Positions 24,630 to 34,590 of a DNA stretch of 64,000 nucleotides are shown here, piece after piece. The stretch's first letter is position 1. Each line of letters opens with the position of its first letter. This stretch comes from Kuschelorhynchus macadamiae (Eukaryota > Arthropoda > Insecta > Coleoptera > Curculionidae). Location of the stretch: assembly GCA_030620095.1 (NCBI GenBank), contig JAUTXW010003568.1, positions 372,001 through 436,000 of the forward strand, written 5' to 3'. Position numbers and translations under genes: made by a program. Under the pieces are notes generated by a model. It was given only the letters and a program-made list of their open reading frames with translations. It was not told the DNA's origin and ran no database searches.

Positions 24630-25054
24630 TGTTCTGAATGGTGATAGGTATTTAAATTTGTTGGAGAACGAAATAATTCCGTTAATTGACAATCTGCCGA
24701 ACGATATTAAAGAAGAGCTTGTTTATCAACAAGAGAGTGCTCCATATCACACTGTAGTGCTTGTTAGAAATTGTTTGAATCAACGGTTTCCATTTTGGAT
24801 TGGTCGGTACGGGACCATAGATTGGCCAGCGAGGAGCCCCGACTTAACACCCCTGGATTTTTTTATGGGGCAACCTAAAAAACGAGGTGTATAAAAATAG
24901 GTGTAATACTGTTCAAGAGTTAAAAAGGAGAATTAGGCAAGAGGTAGAAAGACTCAATGCAACAGACGAGGTTAGAAATGCTATTGCGAGAATTGAAACC
25001 ATGTATACTACTTGTATTGCCAAAGACGGGGGTTATGTCGAAAATGTTTTGTAA
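24630..25054 (+). pseudogene. Mariner A transposase 3' part, tandem copy 2
   Basis: This copy covers the transposase from mid-catalytic domain (VLNGDRYLNLL) to the stop at 25052-25054. It has the same T-run deletion after LDFF as copy 1 and the same Glu at the second catalytic site (QQESAPYHT). No start region is present, so it is a by-product of the tandem duplication. Confidence 0.92.
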
Positions 25055-25225
25055 TAAGTAATTAGTTACTTTCTTTCTTGCATTACTTGTTGATTTAATG
25101 TTAAATTTAATTATAATGTTAAAAAAAACTTAGAATAGGACATTATTTAGGTTTAGTTAGATTTTTAACAAAAATACCCGAATTATTATAGAAAATTGGT
25201 CATAACTTCTAAACTACTAACTTTT

Positions 25226-25233
25226 GGAGTATA

Positions 25234-25292
<59 letters not shown>
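25226..25292. repeat. (TA)n microsatellite, mariner insertion site
   Basis: This is a TA tract in tandem unit 2 into which the fold-back mariner inserted. The tract resumes as a few TA repeats (27938-27945) on its other side. Confidence 0.95.
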
Positions 25293-25297
<5 letters not shown>

Positions 25298-26068
25298 TGT
25301 CCTAAATTTGGCTTACATGAATTGCTATCTCGTAAACCGCTATAGCTACAGGGTGGGTTAAATTAGGAAAGTTTTAGAGAATTTTATTACAAATTTGATG
25401 ACGTTTTGAAGTTTAGGATATCTTTTGTGGTTTTCAAGATAATTGGGAAAAATCAAAATGGTGCATTTTCAACTTTTGCCCGTAGCTTCTAAACGACTCG
25501 TATTATGGTTTTATGGTTTATACATTATTAGGGCACTTTTATTAGAGGAACATTATGCAGGTAAAACGAAGTTTCTAGCTTCAATTGTTTTTGAGATATT
25601 GGCATCAACTTTTTATTTTCTTACCGACGCCATATTGGATTATTGTATTTTTGGAAAGATCTTTTTAAGAGCTTTCCAATGATGTATAACTAGGTAAGAT
25701 TATTATTTTTCTTGAGCTCTAAAAACCAAAATAATTGTTTTTTTTTAAGTAGACTTTGATTACGCATGGCGGCCATAATGAAACAAAAGAATGCCGCATG
25801 TCAACAATCATTTTGTGTTCCTGAATAGTATTTGTTATCATTTTCTCATTGTGCCGAGTTTTTACAAAGTTTATTTGAGTTTCTTATACTACTTAAAATG
25901 GAGGGTAATTATTCCAACGAAGAGAATTTGGATATGATAGAACTTTATTTTAAAGCAAATAGAAATACACAAGCAGCTGCGCGTTCATACGAAGAACAAT
26001 TTCCAGACCGACATCAACCAAGCCAAAGGCATTTCAGATTTCTAATTGTAAACTTGTTAGCTTATGGG
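25293..26068 (+). repeat. Left inverted arm, with duplicated first transposase codons
   Basis: This arm repeats the right arm in reverse. It contains a stand-alone frame at 25898-26071 (57 codons, starting MEGNYSNEENLDMIELYF). That frame encodes the transposase's N-terminal helix-turn-helix region and then stops just past the arm's inner edge. It could make a DNA-binding-only peptide, but nothing shows that it does. Confidence 0.88.
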
Positions 26069-26213
26069 TAAAAATATTAATTCAACCATCGATGTTTCAG
26101 ATTTTCAACTAAGATATTATACTAACAGTGAATACCTAGTGACTAAAATGTAACTATCACACTATTGAAAATACCTAAACTAAATTTAAATTAACACATA
26201 AAAAAAATATAAG

Positions 26214-27331
26214 TTACACCACATGCCTCCCTCCATTTTCCACACATTTTTGACATTTCTCCAATACCTTCCGTGTAACCCTTCTTAAGGTGTTCCTGTT
26301 AATATTAGCAAAAACATCTCGGACTCTGTCTTCTAGCTCTCTGAGACTTTCTGGCGGAGAAAATTCGTAGACCTCATTTTTTGCGTATCCCCATAAATAA
26401 AAATCGGGAGGAGTAATATCCGGTAACCTTGCCGGCCAAGCAACAGGGCCATTATTAGCGATAATATTTTCCCCGAAAGTATTTCTGAGGACCGCCATCA
26501 CCTCTCTGGTACCGTGAGCCGGACAGCCATCTTGTTGGAACCAAATATTTTGCAGGTCGTTTGGGGGAACAGAATTTATAACTTCTGGAATAATTTGTTC
26601 CCGTAATAGTTGCAAATATCTGTTACCCGATAAATTTTCTTGGAAAATGAACGGCCCAATCAAACGGTTATCTAAAATACAAATTGTTATGAGTGATTTA
26701 AAGCAGAAGTGCATTGTTTGGAATTACCTATAATGCCACACCACACATTGAACCCAAATTTTGTTTGTAAACGTCTTTCTTCTAAATTATGAGGATTCTC
26801 GGTGCCCCAGTAATGAGTATTATGTTTATTGAAAATTCCACAGTTTGTAAATCGTGTTTCATCTGTCCAAAGTACTTTAGAATGAAAGTTGGGTATTTGC
26901 TGGCATTTGTTGATGAACCATTCACTAAACGTGATTCTTCTAGCAAAATCATTTACCTGAAGACCCTGTACAATAGTAGGTTTATAGGGATGAAAGTGAA
27001 GTTTTTTCAAGACTCGTTGGACGGTTGATTTGGGAATTGCCGTTTGTTCTTCAATCTTTCTTACTGAGGTTGTTGGGTTGTCCCTGACACTTTCTATTAT
27101 AGCTGCGTTTCTTGCTTCATTATCTATTGAATAGGTCTTTGGTTTCGGTTTCAAAAAAGACCCGTAGGCTAACAGATTAACAATTAGAAATCTGAAATGC
27201 CTTTGGCTTGGTTGATGTCGGTCTGGAAATTGTTCTTCGTATGAACGCGCAGCTGCTTGTGTATTTCTATTTGCTTTAAAATAAAGTTCTATCATATCCA
27301 AATTCTCTTCGTTGGAATAATTACCCTCCAT
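26214..27331 (-). CDS. Mariner-superfamily transposase, intact, one intron
   Basis: Exon 1 is 27331-26728, the intron 26727-26672 (56 bp, GT...AG on the minus strand), and exon 2 26671-26214, giving 353 residues. I chose the Met at 27331 (MEGNYSNEENLDM) because the family begins there; a longer in-frame start at 27397 exists. In order: an N-terminal helix-turn-helix (residues ~5-55), a second one (PTTSVRKIEEQTAIPKSTVQ), LWTDETRF (first Asp), NVWCGII joined to DNRLIGPF across the intron, WFQQDGCPAHGT (second Asp) and WPARLPDITPPDFYLWG (third Asp). There are 36 residues between the second and third Asp. It cuts and pastes its own element at TA. No stop or frameshift was found, making this the only intact transposase in the window. 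Without splicing the protein would end after about 15 more residues. Confidence 0.88.
26672..26727 (-). other. 56-bp intron in the mariner transposase
   Basis: On the minus strand it begins gtaattcc and ends tgtattttag. Removing it joins WCGII to DNRLIGPF in phase, matching the corresponding segment of transposase A (WCGIIRDRIIGP), which has no intron. The size is near the insect minimum. Confidence 0.8.
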
Positions 27332-27937
27332 TTTAAGTAGTATAAGAAACTCAAATAAACTTTGTAAAAACTCGGCACAATGAGAAAATGATAACAAGTA
27401 CTATTCAGGAACACAAAATGATTGTTGACATGCGGCATTCTTTTGTTTCATTATGGCCGCCATGCGTAATCAAAGCCTACTTAAAAAAAAAACAATTATT
27501 TTGGTTTTTAGAGCTCAAGAAAAATAATAATCTTACCTTGTTATACATCATTGGAAAGCTCTTAAAAAGATCTTTCCAAAAATACAATAATCCAATATGG
27601 CGTCGGTAAGAAAATAAAAAGTTGATGCCAATATCTCAAAAACAATTGAAGCTAGAACCTTCGTTTTACCTGCATAATGTTCCTCTAATAAAAGTGCCCT
27701 AATAATGTATAAACCATAAAACCATAATACGAGTCGTTCAGAAGCTACGGGCAAAAGTTGAAAATGCACCATTTTGATTTTTCCCAATTATCTTGAAAAC
27801 CACAAAAGATATCCTAAACTTCAAAACGTCATCAAATTTGTAATAAAATTTTCTAAAACTTTCCTAATTTAACCCACCCTGTAGCTATAGCGGTTTACGA
27901 GATAGCAATGCATGTAAGCCAAATTTGGGACACATTG
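27161..27937 (-). repeat. Right inverted arm of the fold-back mariner
   Basis: This arm includes the transposase start and its first ~57 codons, the presumed promoter region and about 600 bp of non-coding terminal sequence. The 79-codon frame inside it (27548-27787) also appears in the left arm (25443-25682) and has no recognisable domain. Confidence 0.9.
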
Positions 27938-27945
27938 TATATATA

Positions 27946-29027
27946 GAATGATGCAGAATTAAATCCAAAACACAATAAAAGTGCTAAATACAGGGTGTTC
28001 CATTTAAAATAATTAAGTTTTTTTAGTTACAAAAACATTTTTTTTTTATTGTCATTTGTGACCACCCTGTATAATGGATTTTCGCTCTTGAAAGGTCAGA
28101 GTATTAAATATTAACCACTCCCATGGATCCATAACCAAAATTCACAATTTTGGTCTTCAGGTGTGAAAAAATCACATTTTTCCAAAAACCTGTTTTTCCG
28201 AAAAAAATTAGAAATTTTCGTATGCTATGATGACAAAAAATACTCAAAATCAAGGGTAGAATTAGAATTTCTAAAAATATTCATACCATTTCATTAAAAA
28301 GAAAAAAGTTAGTTACTGTCCTGGCACAATGGAACACCCTGTATACAACGAGGGAAGTTCTGGATAAAGAAATTTATCGATTTTTTACGTTTGTTTACTA
28401 TATGTAATATTTCAAAATTTTCATCGAAAGCATGGTTATTATCTAACAAATGTTCTGCATATGTTGAATCTGTTTTATTTTTAATAAAAACTCTTTTATG
28501 CTCTGCTGGATACGGATGTCCAGAGCAGTGGAAAAACACCGATGATATACAGAGTTATTCACGCAACCCGTTCATTACAAGTCAAATCAGCTGTCATGTT
28601 GAATAGAAAAGCACAACAATTGTTTTTCCATGGCTTACTATGGGAAAGTGCATTTAGCAAATACATACGATATTTTTATAAATCCCAATTATTTCGAAAA
28701 TGGTTACGAATAGGTATAGGGAACCGTAATACAGTTCGATAGAAAATGAAATTCTACATTTGACAGTGCATAAAGTTATAATAGGGTGTCCCATTTAAAA
28801 AAACGAACTTTAGCGGCTTTGAAAATGTGAATGTTTGCCGCTGAATTTAGGACACCCTGTATAAAAATAGACAAATTCAATAAAAAAAATAGAAACCTAA
28901 GAATATTTACCGATCGTCTGCAAAATATGAAGATTATATCTTCAAAACTTACAAAAATATGAGATTTTAAAATTTGGTACCCCGAAGGCTCATTTTCGGT
29001 TCAAGGTCAAATATCTTAAGAAAGCTT
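27946..29027 (+). repeat. Remainder of tandem unit 2 (flank segment)
   Basis: This continues the unit interrupted at 25293. The segment gaatgatgcagaatta... to gaaagctt matches 23547-24629. It carries copies of the MITE (27991-28346) and the PLE-like tail (28345-28539). Differences from unit 1 are few (for example gaaccgtaatac against gaaccttaatac). Confidence 0.9.
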
Positions 29028-29452
29028 TGTTCTGAATGGTGATAGGTATTTAAATTTGTTGGAGAACGAAATAATTCCGTTAATTGACAATCTGCCGAAC
29101 GATATTAAAGAAGAGCTTGTTTATCAACAAGATAGTGCTCCATATCACACTGTAGTGCTTGTTAGAAATTGTTTGAATCAACGGTTTCCATTTTGGATTG
29201 GTCGGTACGGGACCATAGATTGGCCAGCGAGGAGCCCCGACTTAACACCCCTGGATTTTTTTATGGGGCAACCTAAAAAACGAGGTGTATAAAAATAGGT
29301 GTAATACTGTTCAAGACTTAAAAAGGAGAATTAGGCAAGAGGTAGAAAGACTCAATGCAACAGACGAGGTTAGAAATGCTATTGCGAGAATTGAAACCAT
29401 GTATACTACTTGTATTGCCAAAGACGGGGGTTATGTCGAAAATGTTTTGTAA
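29028..29452 (+). pseudogene. Mariner A transposase 3' part, tandem copy 3
   Basis: Same content as copy 2, but the second catalytic site reads QQDSAPYHT, keeping the ancestral Asp. The T-run deletion after LDFF is shared by all three copies, so it predates the duplication or is a systematic base-calling error. Confidence 0.92.
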
Positions 29453-29631
29453 TAAGTAATTAGTTACTTTCTTTCTTGCATTACTTGTTGATTTAATGTT
29501 AAATTTAATTATAATGTTAAAAAAAACTTAGAATAGGACATTATTTAGGTTTAGTTAGATTTTTAACAAAAATACCCGAATTATTATAGAAAATTGGTCA
29601 TAACTTCTAAACTACTAACTTTTGGAGTATA

Positions 29632-29691
<60 letters not shown>

Positions 29692-30746
29692 ATGCAGAAT
29701 TAAATCCAAAACACAATAAAAGTGCTAAATACAGGGTGTTCCATTTAAAATAATTAAGTTTTTTTAGTTACAAAAACATTTTTTTTTTATTGTCATTTGT
29801 GACCACCCTGTATAATGGATTTTCGCTCTTGAAAGGTCAGAGTATTAAATATTAACCACTCCCATGGATCCATAACCAAAATTCACAATTTTGGTCTTCA
29901 GGTGTGAAAAAATCACATTTTTCCAAAAACCTGTTTTTCCGTATGCTATGTAATGACAAAAAATACTCAAACTCAAGGGTAGAATTAGAATTTCTAAAAA
30001 TATTCATACCATTTCATTAAAAAGAAAAAAGTTGGTTACTGTCCTGGCACAATGGAACACCCTGTATACAACGAGGGAAGTTCTGGATAAAGAAATTTAT
30101 CGATTTTTTACGTTTGTTTACTATATGTAATATTTCAAAATTTTCATCGAAAGCATGGTTATTATCTAACAAATGTTCTGCATATGTTGAATCTGTTTTA
30201 TTTTTAATAAAAACTCTTATGCTCTGCTGGATACGGATGTCCAGAGCAGTGGAAAAACACCGATGATATACAGAGTTATTCACGCAACCCGTTCATTACA
30301 AGTCAAATCAGCTGTCATGTTGAATAGAAAAGCACAACAATTGTTTTTCCATGGCTTACTATGGGAAAGTGCATTTAGCAAATACATACGATATTTTTAT
30401 AAATCCCAATTATTTCGAAAATGGTTACGAATAGGTATAGGGAACCTTAATACAGTTCGATAGAAAATGAAATTCTACATTTGACAGTGCATAAAGTTAT
30501 AATAGGGTGTCCCATTTAAAAAAACGAACTTTAGCGGCTTTGAAAATGTGAATGTTTGCCGCTGAATTTAGGACACCCTGTATAAAAATAGACAAATTCA
30601 ATAAAAAAAATAGAAACCTAAGAATATTTACCGATCGTCTGCAAAATATGAAGATTATATCTTCAAAACTTACAAAAATATGAGATTTTAAAATTTGGTA
30701 CCCCGAAGGCTCATTTTCGGTTCAAGGTCAAATATCTTAAGAAAGC
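29453..30746 (+). repeat. Remainder of tandem unit 3
   Basis: It holds the mariner right arm, a (TA)n run at 29633-29684, the MITE and the PLE-like tail, ending at gaaagctt near 30746. There the sequence leaves the unit and continues as gaacctaggtatagg, which gives the original flank at the breakpoint. A short deletion relative to the other units lies near 29940, where the cgaaaaaaattag segment is missing. Confidence 0.88.
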
Positions 30747-32777
30747 TTGAACCTAGGTATAGGACATGCTACATAAAATAGCATTAAAATTCTCCGTAGA
30801 ATCCAAAAATATCATAAAATACAGGGTGTTGCATTTAAAATAAGCAAGTTGATACCAACTTCCGGTTAAACCAGAAGTGACAGGAAGTTGAAAATATTTC
30901 AAAAAAGAAGTACCCCTTGACCTTACCTTAATCCCAAAATTTGAAATTTTTATCTAAATGACATCATCAAAAACTTTTAATTAACGGGTTGCGTGAATAA
31001 CCCTGTATTAGAGATAATAGAGCATCCTGAGAGGAACCCATGCTGTAGAAGCAGTATTATAATGTTTTTAATTGTATAAAATAATTGGTCATGAATAATA
31101 CTTTTCATAAGTTTACTAAATATACAAAGCTTACTTATATCCCTATAATTGGAGACGGCTGACCAGTATTTTTATAAATTGGGACTAAACGAAAGGTTTT
31201 CCAGAGTGTAGGTTAGTGGCTACTTGTAAGTAAGATATTGAAAATATATATTAACATTGTTATGCGACTCATTCCGAGGTAGATAGTTTGCAAATATGGT
31301 TCATAAACAGCAAACATGGCGCAACAACAGTCGCAAGACTTATTATTTAGACAAAAAATCGATTTGCAATTGAAAAAATTCCGAGCGATTTAAATTGACT
31401 TGCATTTTAAGATATTTAATAATTAATGGATGTAGTGTATATTATAACGTTTAATGATTCTTTAATTGATATTTTAAGTATTTTGTGAATAAAAGATCTA
31501 AAGTACCTTTGATGAAAACGTGGATAAAAATAAAACTCAATATCTACGTTACCGCAGCTTATAAGACTTCAAAGTTTTGTGTAAGGACGCCGAACATTAG
31601 AAGACATTCGAGAGCGATTTACGTAACAAAGAGATTTGGCATTATTCCAAAAGATAACGGAAATTTGGATTATTGGAATAAACTTGTAATATCTTAATAA
31701 AAATTTTCTAATTTTCTTTATTTTAAATTATTGTAGAAGTTTTATAGTTTTTAAACAAAAATGATAAAGGTTAATACAATTTGTGTTGGTATGTCTTCTT
31801 GCAAATAGGTAAAGCTTTTGATATTTGTCCCCGAAAAAAAATTGCATTGTTCTAAATAACAAAATTATTGCTGAATTGCTGAAAATGGTTAGGATTTATT
31901 ACTAAAAGTTGTAAAATTGTAAAGTTCTAAAAATATTTTACCGTATTTTGCGTTTTTTTCAGTATAAGCTGTGTGCTTTAGTAATATCCTTAAAAAATTA
32001 CATAAATAGATTTTAAACACTAGCTTACATAAAAAGCTGTTTAGTGGAGATTGCAGCACGTTGGTTCAAAAATTACACTTCTAGGACACAATATTTCGGA
32101 TTTATATTATTATAATTATTATATATATATTTTTTTATTTTTTGACAAAAATTTAATTTTTGAGTAATGTTACTTTCTAAAATTATTTATTAAAAGATGT
32201 TGAAACTTCTAAAATATTGTAACGGATTTAAAGGTAGCTACATATTTGTAAAGTTTTAGGTCTACGCATTTAATATTTTTAATTTTAATGAAGTACCCTT
32301 ACCTTACTTATTCCTTCCTGAATGTTCTAATAGGTTTAATTCATTTCACCCTGTAGAATATAGTTTTATTAGCGGAAACACTAATAACCGTAACCAAAAG
32401 CTTTAAGAAAACCATACACGTCTCTCCAGAAACATGTGACACTTACAACATGAACTAACTGAGTTCTAAGTACACAGAAACCCCTGAACTAAAAATATAT
32501 AATTAATCACTACTCCAAAAAGAAATGTTCTATTATTAATAATACTTTGATCTAGTTATCGCAGACAGGTATGGCACTCCGGTACTAGACTCGAGTCAAG
32601 ATTTAGCAAAAAAAAATTAATTAGCTATAACTGATAGTAAATAGCTGTAGGAGTGTTTGAAATAACAAAAAGTTTTTGGTGTATCTTCTTTTCTATTATG
32701 TTTTATTGTGATACTTCCCCTTGCAAGTGTGTCTCAATTTATTTACACAAATGTTCAGCCCCAATAGGACTTATTTT
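30747..32777. other. Mostly non-coding; LINE RT scrap at 31080-31215 (-)
   Basis: Minus-strand 31215-31080 reads approximately FRLVPIYKNTGQPSPIIGI, then KSIIHDQLFYTI with frame breaks, a worn LINE reverse-transcriptase segment. A 70-codon plus frame at 31485-31697 is unrecognised. The rest is AT-rich. A tacagggtgttgcattt box lies near 30820. Confidence 0.5.
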
Positions 32778-33240
32778 TCAAGTAACATGTTTCTTTATTT
32801 TCTCAGAACATTGTTGCTTTTTAGGTCTAATAACCAAATTTTGAACGTTAGCTGTTGGTCTTATATTACTTGTAACATTTTCTTTACCTCGAAGTGTATC
32901 AGCTGAAGAGTACAAATTTTGGATTCGATTCTTGTTTTTATCGTTTAAAGAATCTATTTCTTTTTTCAAAATTTCTATAATTTCCTCTTTGAAGTTTAGA
33001 AGTTGATTATTTGTACTAAGCAATTTCTCTAACAGAGCATGCGTTTCGTAATTTTGGCATTTTTAGCAATGGAATTTCATAGTTCTTTTTGTCAGTTGGA
33101 GTGCCTTGTTTTCAGATTTTGTTAAATCTGGACATGATTAACAAAAAGACTTTGCAGATATCGCAGGAAAATATCTCTTTTGTTTGTTTACAAACGCCAC
33201 ATAAGGGTTATGTTGCACAAGTCTATTTTAGCATGTTTCG
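32778..33240 (-). pseudogene. LINE ORF1-like remnant
   Basis: A zinc-finger-like segment (CGVCKQTKEIFSCDICKVF, near 33210-33150) is followed by a broken frame. Then comes an 81-codon frame (33023-32778) with a coiled-coil-like stretch (FKEEIIEILKKEIDSLNDKN) and VQNLVIRPKKQQCSEKIKKH, the look of LINE ORF1 proteins of the Jockey/CR1 kind. No reverse transcriptase is adjacent. Confidence 0.5.
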
Positions 33241-33431
33241 TTATCGCTTCAAGACAACCGGGAAGACGAGATAATGAAACGTCGCACTCCTTTTAGGCCT
33301 TTTAGTACTGTAACTTTGTACCAGTGTGCAGAAGAAATTCTGCAATGAAAAAAAATTATCTTCCTTTCTGATCCTACTAACAAAAAACAAGTAAAAGGGA
33401 AGTTCCTTTTCACGAAAATTCCCGGTAGATC

Positions 33432-33435
<4 letters not shown>

Positions 33436-33462
<27 letters not shown>

Positions 33463-33463
33463 T
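33436..33463. repeat. (AAT)n microsatellite
   Basis: A run of nine aat-type trinucleotides. Confidence 0.9.
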
Positions 33464-33710
33464 TTGTCAACGACCACTTAATAATATATCAATATTCTAC
33501 TTTCTAGATGAAGGAATATGATATCCATACCTGTAGTAAAGTATATTATAACCGCTGATAACAGTGAATTATGATAAATCACTCTCTGTATTTACTTTAC
33601 ACATGTTGCTATGCCAACATCACACTCACAACATCCCGATGCGTGTCGCGAATGATTTGATGTTTTACTCATCTAGAAAATGCAATTTGACTAATTTTAC
33701 CATTTAAAAG

Positions 33711-34075
33711 TGTATTTTCTTACAAAAAACTTGAAGCCAGTACTAATGAAAATCCAATACATAATGTAACGTCAAAAAAACACAAATTATCGACTTTAGT
33801 TACACAAAACCCCAAACAGCCTGGTAGTCCAATTAGTCGTTCTCCAATAACTTTACTTCACTAAAGTTGGTAGAAGTATATTTTCTTGCAGAAAACTTGA
33901 AGCAGTATCAAATGACATTCAAATACATAGTGTAAAGTCAAATAAAACACAAATTATCAACTTCAGTGACACAAAACAGCAAAAAGTCAGCTGCTGGTAG
34001 TCCAACTAAACGTTCTCCAACAACTTTACTTCACTAAAGTTGGTAGAAGTATATTTTCTTACAAAAAACTTGACT
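33711..34075. repeat. Tandem repeat, ~170-bp unit, about 2.1 copies
   Basis: tattttcttacaaaaaactt recurs near 33713, 33879 and 34052 (with small changes). Between these, cacaaattatc, gtagtccaa, cgttctccaa and ctttacttcactaaagttgg recur in the same order. It is satellite-like and non-coding. Confidence 0.85.
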
Positions 34076-34127
34076 TTCATATCTCGTTTAAAGCTGCATA
34101 AAACATCGCTTATTGAATTTATCCGTG

Positions 34128-34172
34128 GGAGGCCATGGAATCCACGACAAAGGCCATGGAATCCATGACAAA
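34128..34172. repeat. Short tandem repeat, ggccatggaatcca unit
   Basis: Two and a bit copies of a ~20-bp unit reading ggccatggaatccaygacaaa. Confidence 0.8.
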
Positions 34173-34189
34173 TGACGTAGACCCAAGTA

Positions 34190-34577
34190 TTGACAGTAGT
34201 TGGACTTAAAATGTCAAATTTAAGAATGGATCGATTTGAAAAGTATCCTCGATGTAAGTTTGATAAAAAATCGATTGAAATTAAAATGTACCATCTTAAT
34301 TTAAAGTTTCATACTTATTTATTAGAAGAATGTGGGTCAGATGTCTATTTGTCGAATTTGTTTCATATAATCATCTGCTATTGATTTCTACCAAATACAG
34401 ACATCTTCGTGGACCACAGCAAAACAAAATTGTTTCCAGGTACTATATGTATTTCATTAAACAAAGAATTTTTATAAACTTTGATGATTGTGTGCTCCCT
34501 TATTACCCATCAAAAAAAGTGGCTAAAGAATATCAAGAACATTTAGACAATGTAGTTGAAAATAATTACTTATAAAA
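34190..34577 (+). other. Unrecognised open frames
   Basis: Two overlapping plus-strand frames (34190-34384 and 34330-34575) have protein-like composition (for example GPQQNKIVSRYYMYFIKQR). They may be two frames of one broken coding region. I do not recognise a family. The PLE inserted just downstream. Confidence 0.3.
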
Positions 34578-34590
34578 TATAATAAATCAC
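34578..34590. repeat. PLE target-site duplication, left
   Basis: TATAATAAATCAC, repeated exactly at 36791-36803. Confidence 0.92.

Larger units (their letters stand above)
25293..27937 (-). mobile_element. Fold-back mariner with ~776-bp terminal inverted repeats
   Basis: The left arm 25293-26068 and right arm 27161-27937 are near-identical reverse complements (only scattered differences, more towards the inner end). The termini read inward CAATGTGTCCYAAATTTGG and are bounded by TA tracts. The transposase gene starts inside the right arm, so the left arm carries an inverted copy of the promoter region and first codons. The element is 2645 bp long and interrupts tandem unit 2, so it arrived after that unit or was excluded from the duplicated segment. 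Another copy's end occupies 1-203. Confidence 0.93.

Noticed and set aside
25443..25682. 79-codon frame repeated at 27548-27787
   Set aside because: It is conserved only because it lies in the inverted arms of the fold-back mariner; it has no domain and no independent evidence of coding.
31485..31697. 70-codon frame as a host gene exon
   Set aside because: No recognisable domain, splice context or neighbouring exon; a chance frame is more likely.
33249..33470. Leucine-rich 73-codon minus frame as a signal peptide
   Set aside because: The LLLLLL run comes from the (AAT)n microsatellite.
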